A stretch of DNA of 64,000 nt from Serripes groenlandicus (Eukaryota; Mollusca; Bivalvia; Cardiida; Cardiidae): NCBI GenBank assembly GCA_031761405.1, contig JASEVX010000001.1:27370098-27434097 (forward strand), written 5' to 3'. Positions 41,231-52,785 of this stretch are shown here, piece by piece. The notes under the pieces were generated by a model. It had not been told where the DNA came from, did no database searches, and saw only the letters and a program-made list of their open reading frames with translations. The position numbers were made by a program, and so were the translations under genes. The first letter of the stretch is position 1. The number at the start of each line of letters is the position of its first letter.

Positions 41231-42067
41231 TTATTATACCCCCTTCGAAGAAGATGGGGTATATAGGAGTCGCTGTGTCTGTCTGTCTGTCGGTCAGAAG
41301 CCATATTTTGTCCGGCATATTTCTTACAAACCACTGGGTCGAATTCAATAACATGTTTACATGAAGCGTCTATACCAAGAGGAGATGTGAATATCCTAAA
41401 GGATATTTTACAGAGTTATGGCCCTTTTACTTATTAAGTAAGCCATATTTTGTCCGGTCTATTTCTTACAAACCACTGGGTGGAATTCAATAACATGTTT
41501 ACATGAAGCGTCTATACCAAGAGGAGATGTGAATATCCTAAATGATATTTTACAGAGTTATGGCCCTTTTACTTATTAAGTAAGCCATATTTTGTCCGGT
41601 CTATTTCTTACAAACCACTGGGTGGAATTCAATAACATGTTTACATGAAGCGTCTATACCAAGAGGAGATGTGAATATCCTAAAGGATATTTTACAGAGT
41701 TATGGCCCTTTTACTTATTAAGTAAGCCATATTTTGTCCGGTCTATTTCTTACAAACCACTGGGTGGAATTCAATAACATGTTTACATGAAGCGTCTATA
41801 CCAAGAGGAGATGTGAATATCCTAAAGGATATTTTACAGAGTTATGGCCCTTTTACTTATTAAGTAAGCCATATTTTGTCCGGTCTATTTCTTACAAACC
41901 ACTGGGTGGAATTCAATAACATGTTTACATGAAGCGTCTATACCAAGAGAAGATGTGAATATCCTAAAGGATATTTTACAGAGTTATGGCCCTTTTACTT
42001 ATTAAGTTATGGTGTAGGTCAAGGTACTGTTTAGGGGGTATTTTTCATCTTCAGTGATAGTTCTAGT
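41231..42067 (+). mobile_element. Tandem-core element family D copy 3
   Basis: TTATACCCCCTTCGAAGAAG with mate TGGGGTATA, (GTCT)n, then five units of exactly 142 bp (AGCCATATTTTGTCCGG at 41299, 41441, 41583, 41725, 41867) that differ by single bases, and the 3' end CTTCAGTGATAGTTCTAG. The units must be young or homogenised. Confidence 0.85.
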
Positions 42068-42115
42068 TTCAAAAGTCGTCTGCTTCATATGCGCCGAATG
42101 TGTTGGAAATAGTTA
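42068..42115 (+). mobile_element. MITE family A split by element D3, right part
   Basis: TTCAAAAGTCGTCTGCTTCA to GTGTTGGAAATAGTTAA. Confidence 0.65.
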
Positions 42116-42245
42116 ATATAAGGGTCTTGGAGCAAATGACCGAACTATTACTGACATCACAACTTCCTGCCAGTTTCAAATGCCAAAGTTTCCATTTTAT
42201 TTACCATTGCAAGTTTTCTTGGTTCTTTTGGAAATTTGGTGTTTT

Positions 42246-42556
42246 TTACTCTTTCGAACATACAACAAATATGCAGCAGACGACTTAAACAGACATTGGG
42301 AAAACTTTGGAAATTCTGCTTAAATTGATTTGAAAATATTGTGGCAAAATGAGAAATTGCTCATCCTGAGCAATTTCCCCTTTTGTCACAATTTCTTAAA
42401 CAATTCTTTTGCTTATGCGTCAAACCTCGTATGTTTCAGATGCGTCAAAACATGTTTGTTGCAGATGCGTAAAAACTCGTCTGTTGCTAATGCATCAAAA
42501 TACGTCTGTTGCTTATGCGTCCTAAGTCGTAGGCCGCATATGCTCCGAATGTGTTG
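42246..42556 (+). mobile_element. MITE family A with an expanded 25-bp repeat in the right arm
   Basis: Normal left arm and centre (AATTGCTCATCCTGAGCAATT). From 42405 to 42545 the arm segment TCGTNTGTTGCANATGCGTC is repeated about five times with drift before the terminus. Confidence 0.75.
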
Positions 42557-42640
42557 ATATAAGGGTCTTGCAGCAGATGACCAATCTCTAACTGACACCA
42601 CAACTTCCTGCCAGTTTCAAATGCCAAAGTTTCATTTTAT

Positions 42641-42892
42641 TGGCCGGATTGCTCTAGCAATTCCGGTCTATAGATTGGCGATGTCCGTCTGTCTGTCCGT
42701 CCGTCCGTCAACATTTTGGTTAAAGTTTCAGGTTGAGGCAAAATCTCAGCACTGGAGAGGGTTACAAACTTGAAACTTTGCCTGATGGTAACCAGTTACA
42801 AGTTCTATTGATTTCTATGGTTACCTTGACCTTGGTTTGTCGATTATCAATGTCAAATTGCCGACAATCCGGCCTTACCGTCTTCGGCGGTT
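42641..42892 (+). mobile_element. Tandem-core element family H, core reduced
   Basis: 5' hairpin CCGGATTGCTCTAGCAATTCCGG (stem CCGGA.TTGCT), GTCCGTCTGTCTGTCCGTCC microsatellite, about 150 bp of unique sequence, 3' hairpin CCGTCTTCGGCGG then TTTCTTGT. It has the ends of the tandem-core group with a single core unit. Confidence 0.75.
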
Positions 42893-42951
42893 TCTTGTTT
42901 ACCATTGCATTGGCCATACCATTTCTTGGTTTCATTGGAAATTTGGTTTGT

Positions 42952-43152
42952 AAACCCCCTTTCCAACATACAACAAATATGCAGCAGACGACGTTAAACA
43001 GTTATTTGGAAAATTGTGGAATTTCTTTTTAAATTGATTTGAACATATTGTGGCAAAATGAGAAATTGCAATTTCACTTTTTGTCACAATTTCTTAAAAA
43101 CTTCATCTGTTGCAGATGCGTAAAAACACGTCAGTGAGTTGGAAACGGTACC
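42952..43152 (+). mobile_element. MITE family A, diverged
   Basis: CCCCTTTCCAACATACAACA start, GCAGATGCGTAAAAACACG right arm, GTTGGAAACGGTA end. Confidence 0.7.
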
Positions 43153-43222
43153 CCTTACCAGGAACCTAGATAAGACAGCTACATGTATATGTATTATCTC
43201 TGTACGTAGCACACAGTGCTAT

Positions 43223-43441
43223 TAACTCTTTCCCTCATATACATGCTTTCGGACGCCTCTGCAGCAGACGGCTTTTTGAAAACATAGTGACAATAGAAGA
43301 ACTTGCACAAAACGTGCAATTTCTCCTATTGCCACAATGTTTTCCACTTTTAGTCATAGGTTATCCATTCAATTATGGAGATTTTCTGTTTTTTGACAAA
43401 ATACGTCTGCTGCAGAATTGTCGTATGAGGGAAAGGGTTAA
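43223..43441 (-). mobile_element. MITE family A, full length
   Basis: TTAA both sides; short deletion before the right GTCTGCTGCAG. Confidence 0.9.
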
Positions 43442-43499
43442 TACACGAATATGATCTTTCTTTGTATGCTACCAGTATAGAACCAAGCAAGTCGGTGGA

Positions 43500-43925
43500 T
43501 TCGTCCTGTTTTATAAATTTTATTTAACTTGCACTGCTTTCGACAATTTGTCAGTTCCCGGGTATGTTATCCGTATTACTGGTTCATTTATCCTGACACC
43601 AGCGAGTCGGTCGTAATACTAAGCCCATGATCCTGGGGGCCAAGGACGGGAAGCCATTAACCCTTTACCTCATATAGACGCTTTCTGACGCCTCTGCAGC
43701 AGACGGCTTTTTGAAAACATAGTGACAAAAGAAGAAATTGCACAAAACGTGCAATTTCTCCTTTTGCCACAATGTTTTTCCACTTTTTGTCATAGGTTAT
43801 CCATTCAATTATGGAGATTTTCTATGTTTTGACAAAATACGTTCAAAGTCGTCTGCTGGAGAATTGTCGTATGAGGGAAAAGTATTTGGTATGACCCGGC
43901 TAGGGATCGAACCCTAGCCGGACGC
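43500..43925 (-). repeat. SINE type S1 interrupted by MITE family A
   Basis: Tail (CACTGCTTTCGACAATTTGT) and body (TTTATCCTGACACC) lie left of the MITE. The B box GGGTTCGATCCC (minus strand) lies right of it at 43897-43920. Confidence 0.75.
43657..43880 (-). mobile_element. MITE family A nested in SINE
   Basis: TTAACCCTTTACCTCATATA start, GAGGGAAAAG end; the right TTAA is changed. Confidence 0.85.
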
Positions 43926-44165
43926 TCGTGAACGTTAGTATAAAACAGTATAGCAATGTTTAATAGCATACATTGTATAAACCGATTATTTTTTTCTTCA
44001 AAGATCTAAAGGAGCATTTACAAAGTTAACGTAACATTTCAAGCTATTTTGTAGTGTGGTGAACCGAATGATGTATTCATGTATTCACGATTAGTCAATC
44101 TTTAGAATATAAAAATCATATAGGGCATAAAAAGACTGTACATTGGGCTATATATATGCCATATA
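43926..44165. other. Unassigned, nothing recognised
   Basis: AT-rich spacer before the segmental duplication. Confidence 0.4.
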
Positions 44166-44694
44166 TGGATCTCCAATAAACGATAGGGCAATTCTTAAAT
44201 TATCAACGAATCATTAAAATTGAACGGTTGAGTTTATTTCATCTGAAAACGAATAAAACAGAAATAAAAACAACATTTACCTGCATCACCTGATCAAAAC
44301 TTGCGATTTTCACCACAATGTTATAAATGGTGTCAAGTGGTGCGTAATGCCTGAAGAGGAATTATTATTATTATCATAATCATTAGTATTGTGGAGTAAT
44401 AAGTCGAACACGGGTTTTCTGGATACATGTAATAAGTTAATTATCATACAAATAGTATAAACACTTGGCCAGGCAGCCCCCCACTCCCCCTACCCCGACT
44501 GCAAGGTCATTGGACTGACCAGATGCCTACAAGTTAAGCTCCATGACTGAAATAAATCAGTCTTTGTTTATACTAGCCGATTGGTTACCACACTAGACCA
44601 AAAATCCACCAACTCGCAGGTGTGTGTATGTTTATTGCTTTGACAGTTTTCTGTAGGTTCATTTCGCTTTAACTGAAACTGTGGGGGATGCGGA

Positions 44695-45000
44695 ATTTGC
44701 AATTCAGGAAAATGCAAGACATGAAAATGAAAGGCAGGAAAATGAAAGACACGACAATGAACGACAGGAAAATGAACGACAGGAAAAGGAAAGACATGGA
44801 AAATGAAAGACAAATTTTAATATTGAAATGAGAGTGTAGCCCCGCCTTCATGTTCATTTTACATTCTGAAGAAAGTGGAAAATGCAAGACAGGAAAATGC
44901 AAGACATGACAATGGAAGACATGGAAAACGAAAGACAATCAAAATGAAAGACAGCAAATTGCAAGACAGGCTAATGAAAGACAGCAAATGAAGACAGAAG
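44695..45000. repeat. GAAAGACAGGAAAAT-type tandem repeat
   Basis: Two blocks (44695-44815, 44872-45000) of a 15-16 bp purine-rich unit such as AATGAAAGACAGG. The minus-strand frames rich in HFPxxHF come from it and are not genes. Confidence 0.85.
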
Positions 45001-45041
45001 ACTGAATAGAATTTGCATCAGGCTAAATGGCCTCTGTCGAT

Positions 45042-45255
45042 TCTTAACCATTTCCCTCATATAGACGCTTTCTGACGCCTTAACAGCAGACGGTGTTTTG
45101 AAAACATGGCAACAAAAGAAGAAATTTCTCCTTTAGTCACCATGTTTTCAACTCTATTCAATTATAGTAAATTTCATTTAAAGGGAGTTTCCAATGTTTT
45201 TCGCGTATGTTTTCAAATTCGTCTGCTGCAGTTTTGTTGTATGTGGGAAATGGTT
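45042..45255 (-). mobile_element. MITE family A within duplication copy 1
   Basis: AACCATTTCCCTCATATAGA start, GTGGGAAATGGTTTA end; shared with 50730-50943, so it predates the duplication. Confidence 0.85.
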
Positions 45256-45857
45256 TACTAAAGGTATCAAGTCGTATGCAGTTCACTGTCGTGGATCTGT
45301 ATATCTCTTCCGATCCACCTCTAGCTCTGAGCACCCGGTACGAAATAGCCTAGTGTTGAACCGATATACGACGGTTTCAGCTGATACATCCATGGTAGAG
45401 AGGTTTGTACACGTCCAAGAGTAGCAATTGATTGCTTCACTTTAGATAACGTTTAAAGAATTGAATTAATTTGGCAGTGTTACATTTAAAACAATTGGCT
45501 GACTTAGCCTACCTGTATGTACTTCAAAGGTATTCAAAGCGTGTTGTCCGTCATTACTGCTTGCTTAATACGGTGAAGGTCAAAGTTTACTGTTAAGTTA
45601 AGCCGCGTAAATAAAATGGCCCTTAATCCTTTACCTTGTATTTTTATGATCGTTTTTGTCGGGAATATTCTGATAAGAAATACACTGTTATATCTTAAAA
45701 TTGGATAATGTATGATTTCTCCTTTATCATCAATTGCCTAACATTTAAACTGTGGCAAAGGAATTCTCATTATTTTTACCAGGGAGTGTTAAATATTAAA
45801 AAAAAAAAAAGAATCAAACAGGTGACTCTAAATAAGCCACGTGTCGCGATTTGCAGA

Positions 45858-47185
45858 TTTATTGACTTTCCTTAAAAACGGATCATATACAGTCTTATTG
45901 GCTTTCCTTAAAAGGATCATATACAGTCTTATTGACTTTCCTTAAAAGGATCATATACAGTCTTATTGACTTTCCGTAAAAGTATCATATAGTCTTATTG
46001 GCTTTCCGTAAAAGGATCATATACAGTCTTATTGGCTTTCCTTAAAATGATCATATACAGTCTTATTGACTTTCCTTAAAAACGGATCATATACAGTCTT
46101 ATTGACTTTCCTTAAAAGGATCATATACAATCTTATCAACTTTCCGTAAACGGATCATATACAGTCTTATTGACTTTCCGTAAAAGGATCATATACAGTC
46201 TTATTGACTTTCCGTAAAAGGATCATATACAGTCTTATTGGCTTTCCTTAAAATGATCATATACAGTCTTATTGACTCTCCTTAAAAACGGATCATATAC
46301 AGTCTTATTGACTTTCCTTAAAAGGATCATATACAATCTTATCAACTTTCCGTAAAAGGATCATATACAGTCTTATTGACTTTCCTTAAAAGAATCATAT
46401 ACTGTCTTATTGTCTTTCCTTAAAATGATCATATACAGTCTTATTGAAATTCCTTGAAAGAATCATTAACTGTCTTGTTGACTTTCCGTAAACGGATCAT
46501 ATACAGTCTTATTGACGCTCCTAAAGGACCATATACTGTCTTATTGACTTTCCTTAAAAGAATCATATACCGTCTTATCAACTTTCCTTAAAAGAATCAT
46601 ATACAGTCTTATTGACTTTCCTTAAATGGATCATATACAGTCTTATCAACTTTCCTTAAAAGAATCATATACAGTCTTATCAACTTTCCTTAAAAGAATC
46701 ATATACAGTCTTATTGACTTTCCTTAAAATGATCATAAACTGTCTTGTTGATTCTCCGTAAACGGATCATATACAGTCTTATTGACTTTCCGTAAAAGGA
46801 TCATATACAGTCTTATTGACTTGCCATAAATGGATCATATACAGAATTATTGGCTTTCCTTAAAAGGATCATATACATTCTTATTGACTTTCCCTAAAAG
46901 GATCATATACAGTCTTATTGACTTTCCTTAAAAAGTTAGCATTTACAGTCTTATTGACTTTCCTTAAAGGGATCATATACTGTCTTATTGACTTTTCTTA
47001 AAAAGAATCATATACAGTCTCATTGACTTTCATTAAAAGGATCTTAAACTGTCTTATTGACTTTCTTTAAAAGGATCATATACAGTCTTATCAAATTTCC
47101 TTAAAAGGATCATATACTGTCTTATTGACTTTTCTTAAAAGATAATATATACATTCTTATTGATTTTCCTTATGTGATTTTGCGT
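45858..47185. repeat. 34-bp tandem array, duplication copy 1
   Basis: About 39 units of TTATTGACTTTCCTTAAAAG plus GATCATATACAGTC, with point and small indel variants (TTATCAAC, TTGTTGAC). Confidence 0.95.
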
Positions 47186-47221
47186 AAAACTAGTGGGGCT
47201 ACACTTTTAGGTTTTTTCAAC

Positions 47222-47569
47222 GTATACATCTAGGACTACCTTACATGTGTGGATGCTCGCCTAAGTCATTTTGATTTGCGCATATTTAAAAAAGAAAAGA
47301 AAAAGTCTTTAAAGTTCGCCCTGAAAATAAAATGCTCAGACATCACGCAAGATGATTGCGTACATAAAGAAAAAGCAGCACTAAACTTCTCCTCAATGTA
47401 TAAAGACTTTTGCTACAAGTGGAGTTCAAAGTTACTGTCTATACACATATGGGTGATATCATTTAATGATCAATTCTTATATTTACATTTTTCCCCTTTC
47501 ATTACTTTTTTTTTTGTTTACAGAAAATCAAGTGCGAATGTAAATATTCAGAACGTTTGTTTAAATGAA
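47222..47569 (+). pseudogene. Coding-like block, copy 1 (frame disturbed)
   Basis: Parallel to 52786-53029. Compared with that copy, one base is missing after AAGAAAAAG and one is added before TGCTCAGAC, so a stretch of about 12 codons is read in another frame (KKSLKFALKIKCSD against KKFFKVRPEYKFSD). The terminal stop is also lost. Best seen as a decayed copy of an exon. Confidence 0.35.
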
Positions 47570-47779
47570 TAGCTGATATTTGTAACGTCGTATATCATTG
47601 GTTAAATGACGTCGCGCTATAGTCCAGTCAGTAAGTGAGGAAAATGAGTCCAACATCAAACTAATTGCAACAGAAATGATATTATTGTTTTTTGATGTTA
47701 ACTTGTTAGACTTAAGTCTTTTCTTTTTTTTCCGCAATGATTTTTGATTTTGATTTTTCTCTCTCATCCTCCATTACAT

Positions 47780-47955
47780 CATGGAGTTGTATTACCATTT
47801 ATAATTTGTTGTATATTATTTGCCATTTTGTATTATTTTGTTTTTACATTTTATTTGCCATTTTGTATTATTTTGTATTCATGTACTGTTTCATGTTGTC
47901 ACATGCCCATATGGGCCTTGACTTATTCAAATAAACCTTGAAACCTTGACAGTTT
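47780..47955 (+). mobile_element. 3' end of a non-LTR retrotransposon
   Basis: Contains CATGCCCATATGGGCCTTGA, TTATTCAAATAAACC and the tail repeat TTGAAACCTTGA. The same sequence lies in reverse at 14966-15110. Two copies of a TTTGCCATTTTGTATTATTT unit precede it. Confidence 0.6.
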
Positions 47956-48849
47956 GTTACCTATAACATCACTGGTAAAAAATCTACAACAATCTATAGA
48001 GGGGACATTGGTATATTTCCCTTATTTATATGATAACCCAAAAGGTAGAAAACACCAGAGACATATAAAAACATATGTGTTTATAAATATGTCTGTGAAA
48101 ACACCAACTGTTTTCAACATTGTTTCTAAGTAGCTATGCAAGGAACAAATTTAAGCGGACATTGTACATTAGTTTTAATATATATCTAACACAAATGTAA
48201 TCTGAATATAAAATGTACTTATAAAAATGATTTTACCAACTTTGTATCAATTTATAGACATTTGTGAGCATACTTCGAGGTATATCTTACCCCACCGACT
48301 TGCGCAAGCAGGCGTACACATAACACTAAACAGTGCCATAAACCAATCAATCAATTTGAGCAAAGGCTTGTGCAAGAAGACTTCTTCAACAAACAGGTCG
48401 ACTAATGCACATCTGAAGACAAACATTAAAAACATTGTAGAAAAAGAGGGCATTGCTCTTACAAAGCATACCTTTTCAACACTGTTGAACATTTTGTTCC
48501 GGATTTTAATTATTTTGCTTACTCAATAGCTTTTAAAGGATTGGTTTGAATGTTTCCGAAATGAATATGTTTTAAAACCCGTAATGAAAAAAAAAAAGTT
48601 TTCAACACTATATATAAATAGTTCTTCAAAATTTCCAAATATTACATTTTGCTTCATTATGTAATCAAAGATAATGAATTTAAATCAGCATATCGGGGAA
48701 AGATAGTATAATGCAAAATTGAGGATACAGGGAGTTATAATTATTACTATAAGAACTTACAGATTAATCTCTTATATAACTACAATGATAGTTTAGTTTA
48801 AACTTATTTATTTTATATCGATTGCGAAACAAGCCTTTGGCTTAGATTA
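47956..48849. other. Unassigned, nothing recognised
   Basis: AT-rich; two overlapping opposite-strand frames at 48227-48529 have no splice or start context that supports a gene. Confidence 0.45.
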
Positions 48850-48965
48850 ATCACTCTCGATGTCTGCTTCCTGGAGACTTAGCCAGTACTCGCGCCGTTT
48901 GTATGGAAAAATCCCAAAGTCAGGATACGAGAGGCCGACGCTCTTCCACTGCACCACTGTCTTCC
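48850..48965 (-). repeat. tRNA-like SINE scrap
   Basis: Minus strand: GGTGCAGTGGAAGAGCGTCG head with a damaged B box (ATCCTGACTTTGGGATTTTT); no tail. Confidence 0.45.
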
Positions 48966-49181
48966 ACAAGCATTATCTATATTTAAGTATGACAGGCATT
49001 CATTTTTTCTGGAGGTGAAGTTCATTATGTTTTAGCCCTATCATGGCAAAAGGGGTCTTGTTGCTTCTGTATTGTATTGTATGTTGGTATCACATCGAGG
49101 TAAAAGAGCTGGGCAGCACCTCATATTTGTAATGGAAACATACAGTTCCCCCTCCCCAGATCAACACCGTACAGAGGCAAG

Positions 49182-49408
49182 TTAATCCTTTCCCACATAC
49201 AACAAATCTGCAGAAGACAACTTTGAAAGTATCTTGGAACATTCTAAGGAAAGCCCTATAAATGTAGGTATAATTACTGAAAAGAGTTGAGAACACTGGC
49301 AAAAGGGGAAATTGCTCGTTTTGATCAATTTCTCCTTTTGTCATAATGTTTTCAAAAGTCATCTGCTGCAGAGGCGTCAGAAAGCGTTTTTATGTGGGAA
49401 AGGGTTAA
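49182..49408 (+). mobile_element. MITE family A, full length
   Basis: TTAATCCTTTCCCACATACA start, ATGTGGGAAAGGGTTAA end; centre AATTGCTCGTTTTGATCAATT. Confidence 0.9.
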
Positions 49409-49658
49409 GGATGTACAACACTATGGGAAATGGAGAAATTGCTAATGGAGACCGAATGTCTTCTTTTCTTGGAATGTTTTTTTTAATATTTACTATTTGC
49501 TTTTTGTAAGAATATGGAGAATGTGGTTCTAAAGATTGCTATTTGCTCCACAGAGGTGACATTTGGAGAGACTATTTTGGTGAGCTTATAATTGCTCATC
49601 TTGATGTAGCAGAATATGTAGGACTCGGATGAAACTGTAAACATGTATAGTCCATCCT

Positions 49659-49838
49659 ATCAGAGCTCTAGATAACGCTTGTACAATGTATTTCACTCTC
49701 CAACCTCCTTTGAAGACCTCAAACCCAATATTGTGGGTATTAACAAAATCGTCTCACTAAGATAATTATTTTGAGTACGTTATGTATGTTAAGCCGAAAC
49801 AATGATATTCTTGCAAAAAGACCTGTTTACTCCTTCTT
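49659..49838. mobile_element. MITE family C copy 7, degenerate
   Basis: CAGAGCTCTAGATAACGC start; AAAATCGTCTCACTAAGATAATTATTTTGAG centre partly decayed (short arms TCGTCTCA and TAAGATAA). Confidence 0.7.
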
Positions 49839-50004
49839 AACCTTTTCCTACATATATACACACTCTGACGCCTCTGCAACAGAAGACGACTTTTAAAAAC
49901 ATATTGGCAAAAGAAGAAATTGCTCAAAACTTCTTTCAGAAATCATACATTCATTTATAGAGATATTCCGTACTTTTGTCTAGATGTCAAGATAGAAAGG
50001 GTTA
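49836..50004 (-). mobile_element. MITE family A, centre deleted
   Basis: TTAACCTTTTCCTACATATA start, GATAGAAAGGGTTAA end. Confidence 0.75.
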
Positions 50005-50574
50005 ATATCTAGTTCTCTGTCCTGAGTCTTAGATTTTCACAGATGCAAGATTGAGCACTTTCACAGCAGACTCGACCCTTCTTTATTTACAGTAACTCAT
50101 TAGTTACATTATTTACACAATGGACTGACAATTACTCCTATATTGTATACAATGTTTTCAGCTCGACTTACAAAAGATGACCCCCTCAAATATCATAATT
50201 GGTAGAAAATGACTGGTGAATACTTAAAATAATTGAATTGAAATATCTGTGGATCTCCAATACACGATAGGGCAATTCTTAAATTATCAACGAATCATTA
50301 ACATTGAACGGTTGAGTTTATTTCATCTGAAAACGAATAAAACAGAAATAAAAACAACATTTACTTCCATCACCTGATCAAAACTGGCTATTTTCACCAG
50401 AATATTATAAATGGTGTAAAGTGGAGCGTAATGCCTGAAGAGGAATTATTATTATTATCATAGTATTGTGGAGTAATACGTCGAACAAGGGTTTGCTGGA
50501 TACATGTAATAAGTTAAATATCATACAAATAGCATAAACACTTGGCCAGGCAGCAATGGAAAACATCGCCCGAA

Positions 50575-50660
50575 AGAATGTCGCCGCAACCGGGTATCGA
50601 ACCCGTGACCTCCAGATCACGAGTCAGATACGCTACCAATTGAGCTACCCGGCCGGGCCC
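50575..50660 (-). repeat. tRNA-like sequence, probably SINE head
   Basis: Minus strand: GGGTAGCTCAATTGGTAGCG and a B box GGGTTCGATACCC. The D arm and B box look tRNA-like, but the anticodon stem does not pair well and the T stem has a mismatch. A functional tRNA is therefore doubtful. It is absent from duplication copy 1. Confidence 0.5.
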
Positions 50661-50729
50661 TGAAACTGTGTACACTTTTGACGAAAAATAGAATTTGCAT
50701 CAGGCTAAATGGCCTCTGACGATTCTTAA

Positions 50730-50943
50730 CCATTTCCCTCATATAGACGCTTTCTGACGCCTCAACAGCGGACGGAGTTTTGAAAACATTGCGATAAAAG
50801 AAGAAATTGGTCAAAACGAGGAATTTCTCTTGTTGTCACCTTGTTTTCAACTCTATTCAATTATAGTAAATTTCATTTATAGGCAGTTTCCAATGTTTTC
50901 AAAGTCGTCTGCTGCAGTTTTGTTGTATGTGGGAAAGGGTTTA
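50730..50943 (-). mobile_element. MITE family A within duplication copy 2
   Basis: Orthologous to 45042-45255, with AACCATTTCCCTCATATAGA start; here the right end reads GTGGGAAAGGGTTTA. Confidence 0.85.
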
Positions 50944-51446
50944 CTAAAGGTATCAAGTCGTATGCAGTCCACTGTCGTGGATCTGTAGTATGTGCTCTGA
51001 AGTTTTGTCGTAAGCCCAACAAAACATCTGAATGTAATCGATCTATCTCTTCCGATCCACCTCTAGATATTTAGATAACGCTTATAGTATTGAATTAATT
51101 TGGCAGTGTTACATTTAACAAAACAATTGGCTGACTTAAAGCCTACCTTTACTTCATAGATGTATAAGGCTATACCCTACGCAAAGTTATTCAAAGCGTT
51201 TTGTCCGTCATTGCAGCTTGCTTAATACGGTGTAGGTCAAAGTTTAATGTTAAGCCGCGTAAATAAAAAATGGCCCTTAATCCTTTACCTTGTATTTTTA
51301 TGATCGTCTTTGTCGGGAATATTCTGATAAGAAATACACTGTTATATCTTAAAATTGGATCGTGTATGATTTCTCCTTTATCCTTAATGGTCTAACATTT
51401 AGAGTCAAACAGGTGACTAAATAAGCCACGTGTCGCGATTCGCAGA

Positions 51447-52735
51447 TTTATTGACTTTCCTTAAAAACGGATCATATACAGGTTCATTGGCTTTCCTTAA
51501 AAGGATCATATACATTGTACATGTATTGACTTATTTAGTTTCCTTAAAAGGATCATATACAGTCTTATTAACTTTCCGTTAAAGGATCATATACAGTCTT
51601 ATCAACTTCCCGTAAAAGAATCATATAGGGTCTTATTGACTTTCCTTAAAAGGAATATATACAATCTTATTAACTTTCCTTTAAAGGATCATATACAGTC
51701 TTATTGACTTTCCTTAAAAGGAACATATACAGTCTTATTGACTTTTCTTAAAAGGATCATATACACTCTTATTGACTCTCCTAAAGACCATACACTGTCT
51801 TATTGATTTGCCTTAAAAGGATCATATACAGTCTTATCAACTTTTCTTAAAAGGATCATATACAGTCTTATCAACTTTTCTTAAAAGGATCATATACAGT
51901 CTTATTGACTTTCCTTAAAAGGACCATAAACTGTCTTGTTGATTCTCCGTAAACGGATAATATACAGTCTTATTAACTTTCCGTAAAAGGATCATATACA
52001 TTCTTATTGACTTTCCTTAAAAGGATCATATACAGTCTTATTGACTTTCCTTAAAAAGGGAGCATAAACTTATTAACTTTCCGTAAAAGGATCATAAACA
52101 TTATTATTGGCTTTCCTTAAAAGGACCATATACATTCTTATTGACTCTCCTAAAAAGAATCATAAACAGTCTCATTGACTTTCCTTAAAAGGTTCTTAAC
52201 TTCTTATACTGTCTTATTAACTTTCCTCAAAGGGATCCTATACAGTCTCATTGACTTTCCTTCAAAGGATATTATACAGTCTCATTGACTTTCCTTAAAA
52301 GGATATTATACTGTCTCATTGACTTTCCTTAAAAGGATATTATACTGTCTTATTAACTTTCCTTACAGGGATCATATGCAGTCTCATTGACTTTCCTTAA
52401 AAGGATATTATACAGTCTCATTGACTTTCCTTAAAAGGATATTATACTGTCTCATTGACTTTCCTTATAAGGATATTATACTGTCTTATTAACTTTCCTT
52501 ACAGGGATCATATGCAGTCTCATTAACTTTCCTTAGAAGGATATTATACTGTCTCATTGACTTTCCTTAAAAGGATATTATACTGTCTTATTAACTTTCC
52601 TTAAAGGGAACATATACAGTCTCATTGATTTTCCTTAAAAGGATCATATACAGTCTCATTGACTTTCCTTAAAAGGATATTATACTGTCTTATTGACTTT
52701 CCTTAAAAGATCATATACATTCTTATTGATTTTAC
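51447..52735. repeat. 34-bp tandem array, duplication copy 2
   Basis: About 38 units. The 3' half (52200-52690) is dominated by a variant with CTCATTGACTTTCC and GGATATTATACTGT in an alternating, higher-order pattern not seen in copy 1. The array was therefore reshaped after duplication. Confidence 0.95.
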
Positions 52736-52785
52736 TTAGGTATGAAACTAGTGGGGCTACACCTTTAGTTTTTTTTTGTTTTCAA

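Larger units (their letters stand above)
42116..42960. repeat. Direct duplication carrying MITE, 25-bp array and element H
   Basis: ATAAGGGTCTTGGAGCAAAT through GGTTCTTTTGGAAATTTGG (42118-42240) recurs at 42555-42945. Element H (42641-42892) is inserted in the second copy, so the first copy is its empty site. Confidence 0.75.
44166..47612. repeat. Segmental duplication, copy 1
   Basis: Colinear with 50250-56310: GGATCTCCAATAAACGATAG (44166), a MITE A (45042), a 34-bp array (45858) and the coding-like block (47230-47560), ending GTTAAATGACGTCGCGCTA. Copy 1 has an extra GAAAGACAGG-rich block (44476-45005). Copy 2 has a 3.1-kb insertion. Confidence 0.85.

Noticed and set aside
44568..44938. HFPVVHF-type repetitive protein on the minus strand
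   Set aside because: Comes from the GAAAGACAGG tandem repeat; no start or splice context.
48227..48529. 100-codon frame with an opposing 81-codon frame
   Set aside because: No acceptor, donor or promoter context, and composition matches AT-rich random sequence.
50575..50660. tRNA gene on the minus strand
   Set aside because: D arm and B box look right, but the anticodon stem pairs poorly, the T stem has a mismatch, and the segment is missing from the duplicate copy. Kept only as tRNA-like repeat.
45858..52735. CRISPR array (regular 34-bp units)
   Set aside because: Units are contiguous without unique spacers, vary by drift, and the genome is eukaryotic; this is an ordinary tandem array.
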